5,267 nucleotides of DNA from Pseudomonadota bacterium. GTDB lineage: Bacteria > Pseudomonadota > Gammaproteobacteria > JAKAQQ01. The stretch is from positions 1 to 5,267 of the forward strand of contig JAKARN010000130.1 of the NCBI GenBank assembly GCA_021828425.1. The letters are read 5' to 3'. Below the pieces are notes generated by a model that saw only the letters and a list, made by a program, of their open reading frames with translations, had not been told where the DNA came from and did not search any database. The translations under genes and the position numbers were made by a program. Positions 1 through 5,040 of the stretch are shown here, in pieces (within the stretch, counting starts at the first letter, position 1; each line of letters begins with the position of its first letter).

Positions 1-23
1 TGTCCAACCATTGATGATGGACA
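1..23. repeat. Imperfect inverted repeat at the left window edge
   Basis: TGTCCA at 1-6 is the exact reverse complement of TGGACA at 18-23, and an alternative inner pairing CCAT (8-11) with ATGG (17-20) is also possible. No T-run follows on either strand, so it does not look like a classical intrinsic terminator. It could be an operator or the end of an upstream gene's 3' region, which lies outside the window. The arms are short enough to arise by chance. Confidence 0.25.
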
Positions 24-64
24 CCGCGCTGCTTTGCTGCGATCCCTGAAGTACCGACGCGGGA

Positions 65-70
65 TATAAT
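65..70 (+). promoter_or_regulatory. Candidate -10 box of the pyrC promoter
   Basis: A perfect sigma-70 consensus hexamer TATAAT lies 48 bases before the first pyrC ATG in otherwise G+C-rich DNA. No good -35 hexamer sits 16-18 bases upstream (the sequence there is near ATCCCT), and there is no TGn extension. The promoter may therefore be weak or activator-dependent. Transcription would be expected to begin around 75-78, giving a short leader. The exact start is inferred. Confidence 0.5.
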
Positions 71-74
71 CGCC

Positions 75-120
75 CATGCCCGGGATTGAGTCAAGCTGAG
101 AACTTCTACCGGTCGGGATG
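75..120 (+). promoter_or_regulatory. Possible hairpin pairing the pyrC mRNA 5' end with its start region
   Basis: CATGCCCG at 75-82 can pair with CGGGATG at 114-120 as seven base pairs with one bulged G, enclosing a loop of about 31 bases. The 3' arm covers the ATG at 118 and the purine-rich GGGA that would serve the alternative ATG at 130. The 5' arm lies where transcription is expected to begin, so choice of start nucleotide could decide whether the hairpin forms. In E. coli and Salmonella pyrC, CTP-dependent start-site switching works in a comparable way. Applying that model here is inference, and the pairing is modest. Confidence 0.3.
76..99 (+). other. Seven-codon upstream reading frame in the pyrC leader
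   Basis: An ATG at 76-78, only five bases after the TATAAT box, opens a frame encoding MPGIESS that ends at TGA 97-99. It is in the same frame as pyrC, whose first ATG is 18 bases beyond that stop. If transcription starts at or just before A76, this frame would be leaderless and could feed ribosomes to pyrC by reinitiation. Nothing in the peptide suggests a sensing role. It could equally be chance, since short frames are common. Confidence 0.2.
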
Positions 121-1176
121 CCGACATCCATGAATCTCGAAATTCGCGAGCCCGATGACATGCATGTGCACCTGCGGGACGGGGCCGTCTTGGCCCTGGT
201 GCTCGGGCATACGGCCGCGCGTTTCCGGCGGGCCGTCGTCATGCCCAACCTGGATCCTCCGCTCGTGACGGTGCCTGCGGTTCTCGCCTACCGCGAACGG
301 ATTCGGTCACTTGCGGCCGGACGGATGGCCTTTGAGCCCTGGATGACACTTTACCTGCATGCCCAAACGACGGTGACCGATATCGAGGCCGCTGCCCGTG
401 AACCGTCCCTCATCGGTGCCAAGCTCTATCCCCAGGGTGTGACAACCCAGTCGGGATCCGGTATCCGTGATCCACTCGCGCTCCTTCCGGTCTATGAAGT
501 GATGGCCGAACGGGGTTTGCCGCTGCTCGTGCACGGCGAGGATCCGGACCCGGCCACCGATCCCTTTGATCGGGAGGCTCGCTTCATCGACCGCACGCTC
601 GCTCCCCTGTGCCGGAAACTGCCGGGGTTGCGGATCGTTTTCGAGCACATCACGACGGCAGATGCAGTGGATTTCGTCCGTTCGGAATCCCCCCGGATGG
701 CTGCCACGATCACCGCCCACCATCTCCTCTACGACCGGCGGGCCCTGTTCCACGGAGGCTTGCATCCGCACCTTTTCTGCTGGCCGCTCCCCAAGACGGT
801 GGGCGACCGGGAAGCCCTCGTTCGGGCCGCGACCGGTGGAGAGCCCTGCTTTTTCCTCGGCACCGACAGTGCCCCCCATCCCCAAGACCGCAAGGAGTCC
901 GATTGCTGCCCGGCCGGGGTCTATTCCGCGCATGCCGCGCTCGAACTCTATGCCGAGATCTTCGAAGAAGCGGGTTGTCTCGAACGGCTGGGGGGATTTG
1001 CCAGCGAGAACGGGGCCCGTTTCTACCGTCGGCCGCTCAACCCGGGCCGTCTGGTCCTCAAGAAGGTTCCCTGGCGAGTACCCGAAAGTTACCGGGTCTC
1101 GTCGGACTATACCCTGGTTCCCCTGCGCGCCGGCGAGACCCTGGCCTGGTCGGTCTCGAGACGGGAGATGGCGTAG
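118..1176 (+). CDS. pyrC: Dihydroorotase, homodimeric PyrC type
   Basis: This zinc enzyme reversibly cyclises N-carbamoyl-L-aspartate to L-dihydroorotate, the third step of de novo pyrimidine synthesis, in the cytosol. The 352 residues match the length of the E. coli-type enzyme. Visible active-site elements are the HxH metal ligands H16 and H18 in DDMHVHLRDG, the substrate-binding R20 and N44, the carboxylated lysine K102 in GAKLYP, H139 in VHGE, H177 in FEH, and catalytic D250 in LGTDSAPH. The C-terminal DYTLVPLRAGETLAWSV block is also typical. M15 replaces the tryptophan often found before the first metal histidine. The start may be ATG 118 or ATG 130; neither has a strong Shine-Dalgarno, although GGGA at 115-118 could serve ATG 130. 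rnt begins two bases after the stop, suggesting cotranscription. Confidence 0.97.
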   Translation: MPTSMNLEIREPDDMHVHLRDGAVLALVLGHTAARFRRAVVMPNLDPPLVTVPAVLAYRERIRSLAAGRMAFEPWMTLYLHAQTTVTDIEAAAREPSLIGAKLYPQGVTTQSGSGIRDPLALLPVYEVMAERGLPLLVHGEDPDPATDPFDREARFIDRTLAPLCRKLPGLRIVFEHITTADAVDFVRSESPRMAATITAHHLLYDRRALFHGGLHPHLFCWPLPKTVGDREALVRAATGGEPCFFLGTDSAPHPQDRKESDCCPAGVYSAHAALELYAEIFEEAGCLERLGGFASENGARFYRRPLNPGRLVLKKVPWRVPESYRVSSDYTLVPLRAGETLAWSVSRREMA

Positions 1177-1178
1177 TC

Positions 1179-1838
1179 ATGCGGGCGATGGCCGAACGCT
1201 TCCGGGGATTTTTGCCCGTCGTGGTCGATCTCGAGACCGGCGGGTTCGAATCCCGGACGGATGCACTGCTCCAGATCGGCGCGGTGACCCTCACGACCGA
1301 TGCTTCGGGTGATCTCGTGCCGGCCGAGTCACTCTCGCTCGAGGTGCTGCCCTTTGAAGGAGCCCGGATCCAGCCGGAGGCGCTCGCCCTGACCGGTATC
1401 GATCCCCACCACCCGCTGCGTCCGGCCCTGCCCGAGGGCGAAGCCTTGATCCGCCTGTTTCGCCTGGTCCGCCGGGCGCTCGTGGCCGAGGGCTGCACAC
1501 GGGCCATCCTGACCGGGCACAACGCTTTTTTTGATCTCGGTTTCCTGAATGCGGCCGTCACCCGCAGTGGGGTCAAGCGCAATCCCTTTCATCCCTTCAG
1601 CACCTTCGATACCGTGACCCTGGCCGGTGTCCTGACGGGCCAGACGGTGCTCGCGAAAGCCGCCCAGTCGCTCGGGCTCACCTTCGATGCGGCACATGCG
1701 CACCAAGCGCATTACGATGCCCTGCTCACGGCCCGCCTGTTCTGCCTCCTGGTCAATCGCTGTGCCGGGATCGTCTTGGACACCCCGCCGGGCGGGACGG
1801 ACGAGGCTCAGGATACGGAGTGGACGCCTGCGTCCTGA
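1179..1838 (+). CDS. rnt: Ribonuclease T, DEDDh 3'-5' exonuclease
   Basis: RNase T trims 3' ends of tRNA, 5S and 23S rRNA and other small stable RNAs, and removes the terminal A of tRNA-CCA; it acts as a homodimer in the cytosol. The 219-residue product carries the DEDDh exonuclease signature: D17 and E19 in VVVDLETGGF, D119 in TGHNAFFDLGFLN, and H175 with D180 in AHQAHYDALLTARLF. Length and the RFRGFLPVVVD N-terminus fit the family. ATG 1179 is preferred because GGGAG at 1163-1167 lies 11 bases upstream; ATG 1188 is a possible alternative. The gene follows pyrC by two bases. Its last 31 bases overlap the 3' end of the oppositely oriented grxD, and no terminator hairpin is obvious there. Confidence 0.96.
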   Translation: MRAMAERFRGFLPVVVDLETGGFESRTDALLQIGAVTLTTDASGDLVPAESLSLEVLPFEGARIQPEALALTGIDPHHPLRPALPEGEALIRLFRLVRRALVAEGCTRAILTGHNAFFDLGFLNAAVTRSGVKRNPFHPFSTFDTVTLAGVLTGQTVLAKAAQSLGLTFDAAHAHQAHYDALLTARLFCLLVNRCAGIVLDTPPGGTDEAQDTEWTPAS

Positions 1839-2152
1839 ATCTTGCGCGCCAGCTCACCGCTGCCCAACAGTTCCTCCGTGATATCGGCGCCGCCGATGAA
1901 CTCCCCGCCGATGAAAATCTGCGGGAAGGTCGGCCAGTCACTGATCTGGGGCAGGCGGGCACGGACATCGGGTTCCGCCAAGACGTCGACCCAGGCGAGA
2001 TCACGGGCGCCCGCTTCACGCAGGGCCTCGACCGCCCGTGCCGAGAACCCGCAGCGCGGGAAGTCCGGCTGTCCCTTCATGAAAATCAAAATCGGGCGGG
2101 TGGCGATCAGTTGACGGATGTGGTCGTCGGTTTCATGAGGAGAACGGGTCAT
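1808..2152 (-). CDS. grxD: Monothiol CGFS glutaredoxin (Grx4/GrxD)
   Basis: Monothiol glutaredoxins of this class bind a [2Fe-2S] cluster between two subunits with glutathione and hand it to target proteins, often with a BolA partner; they are poor general disulfide reductases. The 114-residue protein is full length for the single-domain type. Visible elements are K26 in FMKGQP, the active-site CGFS at residues 34-37, the glutathione-binding WPTFPQ at 73-78 with the cis-proline region at P77, and GGAD at 87-90. GGAG (2161-2164 on the complement) lies eight bases before the ATG, a good ribosome site. The first 20 bases overlap the end of the DUF1289 gene, indicating translational coupling in one operon. 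The 3' end overlaps rnt by 31 bases. Confidence 0.96.
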   Translation of the reverse strand: MTRSPHETDDHIRQLIATRPILIFMKGQPDFPRCGFSARAVEALREAGARDLAWVDVLAEPDVRARLPQISDWPTFPQIFIGGEFIGGADITEELLGSGELARKIQDAGVHSVS

Positions 2153-2360
2153 GGGGAGATCTCCGAAATGCAGGTTGCCCGGGTTCAGAGCGGTCGGGTA
2201 ATTGTCGCATGATTTCCCCTCGTTCAGCGTCCGTCAGGCTGGACCAGCGGGCGATTTCCCCGAGCGAGCGCCGACAGCCGATGCACCATCCCCGCCCCGG
2301 ATCGAGACGGCAGACCCCGATACAGGGGGTGACAATCCCGGAGGTACCGGGGGCCGGCAT
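2133..2360 (-). CDS. DUF1289 family four-cysteine small protein
   Basis: A 75-residue protein that matches the DUF1289 pattern as I know it (E. coli YdhL-like), a family without an established biochemical role. The core has four cysteines, C13-x3-C17-x8-C26-x2-C29, in TPCIGVCRLD and WCIGCRRSLGEIARW, followed by the SLTDAERGEIM helix. This arrangement suggests metal or iron-sulfur binding, but that is inference. No signal peptide or membrane segment is seen. The ATG is only five bases after the sodB stop and has no strong ribosome site, so translation probably depends on coupling to sodB. The stop lies inside the grxD start region. Its place between an iron superoxide dismutase and an iron-sulfur glutaredoxin is consistent with a role in iron or redox metabolism. 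Confidence 0.88.
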   Translation of the reverse strand: MPAPGTSGIVTPCIGVCRLDPGRGWCIGCRRSLGEIARWSSLTDAERGEIMRQLPDRSEPGQPAFRRSPHDPFSS

Positions 2361-2365
2361 GGGCT

Positions 2366-2950
2366 TCAGCGCGAGAATTGCCGGGCCACAAAATCCCAGT
2401 TGACGAGCTGCCAGAAGGATTCGAGATATTTGGGCCGCGCGTTCCGGTAATCAATGTAGTAGGCATGTTCCCACACGTCACAGGTGAGAAGGGGACGGGA
2501 TTGTCCTTCGCGGATCGGGGTTTCGGCATTGCCGGTCTGGAGAAGGTCGAACTTCCCGTTGGGCAGGAGGACGAGCCAGGTCCAGCCCGAGCCGAAGAGT
2601 GTGGCTGCCTTTTCATTGAAGGCCTTGCGGAAATCGTCGATCGACCCGAATTGGCCGGTCAGGGCGCGTGCCAGTTCGCCTTTTGGTTCGGCGTGTTTCT
2701 CCGGGCCGAGCCCCTCGAAGTAAAAGGTATGGTTCCACACCTGGGCCGCGTTGTTGAAAATCGGCCCCTTGGCCTTGGCAATGATCGTCTCGAGCGGGGA
2801 GTCCGCAAACTCGGTTCCCGGAATCAGTTTGTTCAGGTTATCGACGTAGGCGCGGTGGTGTTTGCCGTGATGGTACTGGAGGGTTTCCCGCGAAATGCGC
2901 GGTTCCAGGGCATTTTCGGGATAAGGCAGGGGCGGCAGTTCATGCGTCAT
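2366..2950 (-). CDS. sodB: Iron superoxide dismutase
   Basis: This cytosolic enzyme dismutates superoxide to oxygen and hydrogen peroxide at a mononuclear metal site. The 194 residues match the usual Fe-SOD length. Metal ligands are visible as H27 (LQYHHGKHH), H74 (WNHTFY), and D158 and H162 (DVWEHAYY). Q70 within NNAAQVWNH is the position that marks the iron-type enzyme, as opposed to the GGHxNH arrangement of Mn forms. F78 stands where Fe-SODs usually have tryptophan (TFYW), a second-shell change worth noting. A strong ribosome site, GGAGG (2956-2960 on the complement), lies five bases before the ATG. The gene heads a tight operon, with the DUF1289 gene starting five bases after its stop and grxD following. 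A palindrome at 2972-2989 lies in its leader or promoter. Confidence 0.97.
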   Translation of the reverse strand: MTHELPPLPYPENALEPRISRETLQYHHGKHHRAYVDNLNKLIPGTEFADSPLETIIAKAKGPIFNNAAQVWNHTFYFEGLGPEKHAEPKGELARALTGQFGSIDDFRKAFNEKAATLFGSGWTWLVLLPNGKFDLLQTGNAETPIREGQSRPLLTCDVWEHAYYIDYRNARPKYLESFWQLVNWDFVARQFSR

Positions 2951-2971
2951 GGGACCCTCCGGGGCGGGGAA

Positions 2972-2989
2972 TAATGGGCAAGCCTATTA
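2972..2989. promoter_or_regulatory. Near-perfect 18-bp palindrome upstream of sodB, candidate operator
   Basis: TAATGGGC (2972-2979) and GCCTATTA (2982-2989) are inverted copies with one mismatch and a two-base spacer, centred about 31 bases before the sodB ATG. A two-base loop is too tight for an RNA hairpin, so a dimeric DNA-binding regulator is the more natural reading. sodB is iron-regulated in many gammaproteobacteria, but the site does not closely match the classical Fur box, so the regulator is unknown. No convincing -35/-10 pair was found; CTAGACTAAT on the minus strand just upstream could contain a weak -10. Confidence 0.35.
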
Positions 2990-3055
2990 GTCTAGCTCGA
3001 TTTTTCTCCTGAGTCCGGAGGCTGAAACCGGTCAAAGCTCGGGATTTTCGTTTGC

Positions 3056-3072
3056 GGGCGTATCGAACGCCC
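3056..3072. terminator. Six-base-pair hairpin between the lipoprotein gene and sodB
   Basis: GGGCGT (3056-3061) and ACGCCC (3067-3072) form a perfect stem with a five-base loop. It lies about 100 bases after the stop of the minus-strand lipoprotein gene and about 105 bases before sodB. No T-run follows on the minus strand (the next bases are GCAAACGAAAA), so it is not a textbook intrinsic terminator. A weaker nested pairing, CGGG/CCCG inside CCTG/CAGG, spans 3152-3177 at the lipoprotein stop. Either could slow or end lipoprotein transcription, but neither is decisive. Confidence 0.25.
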
Positions 3073-3172
3073 ATTGTGACGAGCTCGGCAAACCCGCTCG
3101 GGGGAAACGTGGGGTTAACCGCCAATCCGGGCAAATCGCCAGTTGGGGGTTCCTGTGCCCCGGGTTCCCCGT

Positions 3173-3835
3173 TCAGGTACCCTTTGCCAGGCCCGTACCC
3201 GAAACGGAACTGACTGGCACTGGCGGATGCAGCAGGTGCCCGCCGTTTTCATGTATCCAGACGATCAGCGAGTTCAGCAGGGGATAGAACGTGTTTTGGT
3301 CATTGACGTTTTTGGAAAAGAAAAAACGAAATCTTTCCCGGGTCACAAAGAGATTGCGGGTTGTCAGTGGATCGGTCACGATCAGCTCGGCTTTGCGCAT
3401 GCCGTGCCGATTTCCGCTTGCGGCGTTGATTTGAACGTGGATCCACAGAAAGGGGCCCCAAACCTTGTAGGCGTGATGAAGATCCAGAAGGCTGTTCAGG
3501 CTTTTGATTCGGTGCGCGAGACCTGCCCGAATGATTTTTTTCTGTAAATCCGCACTATTCATGACGTGTCGAAAGGCGCCCATGTAGCGGACTTCCCGAG
3601 CCCAAAAAGTTCCCGCAGTAACCAAGACGTTTCCGTGATAGTGGGCGAGATTCGTCTTCCGGTTGATCAGGACGGGTGCCTTGCGTTCGGGAGTGGCCTG
3701 ATTAAAGGTGCTGGCTGTCGGGAAGTATCCGGTTTGGGGGTCGACCGGCACGGCTCGGAAGTAGGTAAAGCCGCAGCTCGAAAGGGAAAGCGTCAACAAC
3801 CCAACCAGAAGGCACATTATTTTCGGGAGTTTCAT
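3173..3835 (-). CDS. Unrecognised lipoprotein with signal peptidase II signal
   Basis: I do not recognise this 220-residue protein. Its N-terminus is a clear lipoprotein signal: positive K2 and K5, a hydrophobic stretch through about residue 18, and the lipobox LSSC with C21 as the expected lipidated residue. The mature protein would be anchored in a membrane facing the periplasm; G22 rather than aspartate at +2 favours the outer membrane if enteric Lol rules apply. The rest has no membrane segment and looks like a mixed alpha/beta soluble domain, with a notable VTDPLTTRNLF strand-turn-strand and a hydrophobic NTFYPLLNSLIVWI helix near the C-terminus. GAGGA (3844-3848 on the complement), eight bases before the ATG, strongly supports the start. 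The gene stands alone, and its codons are more A+T-rich than those of all neighbours, suggesting acquisition or weak codon selection. Confidence 0.8.
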   Translation of the reverse strand: MKLPKIMCLLVGLLTLSLSSCGFTYFRAVPVDPQTGYFPTASTFNQATPERKAPVLINRKTNLAHYHGNVLVTAGTFWAREVRYMGAFRHVMNSADLQKKIIRAGLAHRIKSLNSLLDLHHAYKVWGPFLWIHVQINAASGNRHGMRKAELIVTDPLTTRNLFVTRERFRFFFSKNVNDQNTFYPLLNSLIVWIHENGGHLLHPPVPVSSVSGTGLAKGT

Positions 3836-4161
3836 GCTAAGTTTCCTCGGATCCAGTTTCCGGTCCAGTTGATTGCGGTTTATTCAGGTTCCAGTGCCAC
3901 GTTCCCGTTGCAACTTGCGAGTATCCTAACATACAGGTAACACACGCGAATCAGGGCGGGCAAAGGATTTGGGGAAGGTCCGCGCAACTCAATAAAGTTG
4001 AAATCATGAAACTTGAATCGTGACTTGCGATCATTGACCGTCCCGGTGTTCGGGTGCTGTCATTTCATTGGTGGGAGCACACCGGGTTGTACCTTCACCG
4101 CGCGTTTACCAGGGGGATGGGGACTCCGGCAGCACTCGTTCGGCTTGCGTAAAATCCGCAC
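3836..4161. other. Intergenic region between divergent lipoprotein gene and nadC
   Basis: These 326 bases hold no gene that I can support. The part nearest the lipoprotein carries its ribosome site (3844-3848). The middle, about 3980-4040, is A+T-rich and repeats CTTGCGA at 3913-3919 and 4024-4030. On the minus strand TTCAAG and TATTGA separated by 17 bases could be a weak promoter for the lipoprotein gene. Short inverted repeats occur at CCCG/CGGG (4042-4054) and GGTG/CACC (4070-4083), too small to call. The nadC end carries TAAAAT at 4150-4155. No riboswitch or terminator was recognised. Confidence 0.5.
4150..4155 (+). promoter_or_regulatory. Candidate -10 box of nadC, implying a leaderless mRNA
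   Basis: TAAAAT differs from the sigma-70 consensus at one base and ends only six bases before the nadC ATG at 4162. Transcription would then begin at or next to the A of the start codon. This agrees with the absence of any Shine-Dalgarno sequence before that ATG. No good -35 hexamer is seen 16-18 bases upstream, which weakens the call. The promoter could instead lie further upstream. Confidence 0.35.
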
Positions 4162-5040
4162 ATGACCCTCTCTTCCCCGGCCAGTTCTGGTGTTCCGTTC
4201 CCGGCTCCGCCCGTGCCCCCGGATCTCATGGCCACGGTGCGGGGCGCGCTGGCGGAGGATCTTGGTTCCGGGGATCTGACCGCCGAAACCCTGGTGTCGG
4301 CCGGACAAAAGGTGCGGGCCACACTCTGGCTCCGGGAGAACGCCGTGATCGCGGGGATCCCCTGGTTCGAGGCGAGTTTCCATCTGCTTGACCCGAGTCT
4401 CCGGATCGGATGGAAGATCGGGGAGGGAGAGCAGGTCGAGGCGGACACGGTGCTGGCCGAGATCGAGGGCCGGGCACACCCGGTTCTCGGCGCCGAGCGG
4501 ACCGCCCTCAACTTTCTGCAACTCTTGTCGGGGACGGCAACGGTCACCCGGCGCTATGTCCAGGCCGTGGCGGGGACGCCGTGCCGGATTCTTGACACCC
4601 GAAAGACCCTGCCCGGTCTCCGGTCAGCCCAGAAATACGCCACGCGGGTCGGGGGAGCCACCAACCACCGTTTTGGCCTCTACGACGCCATCCTCATCAA
4701 GGAGAACCACCTGGCCAGTGTGGGAGGCATTCCGGCTGCCTTGGAGAAGGCCCGAGGACATCCTGGGGTCCGGATCATTCTCGAGGTCGAAACCCTGACC
4801 GAGCTTGAGGAGGCTCTCGCCCTCGGGGCACCCTGGATCCTGCTCGACAATTTTTCATTGGATGACGTCCAGGAAGCCGTCCGACTCACGGCCGGGCGCG
4901 CCCGGCTCGAGGCCTCGGGCGGAATGGATCTCGATACCGTCCGCGCCGTGGCCGCCTGTGGAGTCGATTTCATCTCGGTCGGCGCCTTGACCAAGCACGT
5001 CCGGGCCGTTGACCTGTCGCTCCGGATCATCGGCGATTAG
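4162..5040 (+). CDS. nadC: Nicotinate-nucleotide pyrophosphorylase (quinolinate phosphoribosyltransferase)
   Basis: NadC condenses quinolinate with PRPP and decarboxylates it to nicotinate mononucleotide, CO2 and pyrophosphate, the entry of de novo NAD synthesis, in the cytosol. The 292-residue protein is of usual length. The N-terminal domain shows LAEDLGSGDLTAETL (30-44). The barrel shows ERTALNFLQLLSGTAT (112-127), DTRKTLPGLR (145-154) with the substrate-binding basic residues, GGATNHRFGLYD (164-175), IKENH (179-183), EVETLTELEEAL, LLDNF, EASGG and a final VDFISVGALTKH phosphate-binding stretch. The first 20 residues are proline- and alanine-rich and not conserved. Starts at GTG 4213 or ATG 4228 are possible but would clip the first helix. 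There is no Shine-Dalgarno. The 3' end overlaps nth by 14 bases. Confidence 0.97.
   Translation: MTLSSPASSGVPFPAPPVPPDLMATVRGALAEDLGSGDLTAETLVSAGQKVRATLWLRENAVIAGIPWFEASFHLLDPSLRIGWKIGEGEQVEADTVLAEIEGRAHPVLGAERTALNFLQLLSGTATVTRRYVQAVAGTPCRILDTRKTLPGLRSAQKYATRVGGATNHRFGLYDAILIKENHLASVGGIPAALEKARGHPGVRIILEVETLTELEEALALGAPWILLDNFSLDDVQEAVRLTAGRARLEASGGMDLDTVRAVAACGVDFISVGALTKHVRAVDLSLRIIGD

Noticed and set aside
307..933. 208-codon open frame on the minus strand opposite pyrC
   Set aside because: It lies wholly within pyrC, whose active-site residues are all present. The product shows no recognisable motif; long antisense frames are expected in high-GC coding DNA.
609..1178. Possible long N-terminal extension of RNase T into pyrC
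   Set aside because: The frame is open upstream, but the family N-terminus (RFRGFLPVVVD) begins a few residues after ATG 1179 and the extra sequence is a pyrC shadow rich in Arg and Pro.
1820..2212. 130-codon + strand frame opposite grxD and the DUF1289 end
   Set aside because: The true genes on the minus strand carry the CGFS and four-cysteine motifs, whereas this translation has no recognisable features.
2378..2974. 198-codon open frame on the + strand opposite sodB
   Set aside because: It mirrors sodB codon bias and has no family motif. sodB is certain from its metal ligands and ribosome site, so this is a shadow frame.
3143..3547. 134-codon + strand frame opposite the lipoprotein gene
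   Set aside because: The minus-strand frame has a lipobox and a well-placed ribosome site. The + strand frame has neither a ribosome site nor a recognisable motif.
3913..4030. Two direct copies of CTTGCGA in the lipoprotein-nadC gap
   Set aside because: Seven identical bases about 111 apart are not enough to call an operator pair or a mobile-element footprint, and the flanking bases diverge.
4042..4083. Small inverted repeats CCCG/CGGG and GGTG/CACC upstream of nadC
   Set aside because: Four-base arms in G+C-rich DNA are expected by chance, and no terminator or riboswitch architecture surrounds them.
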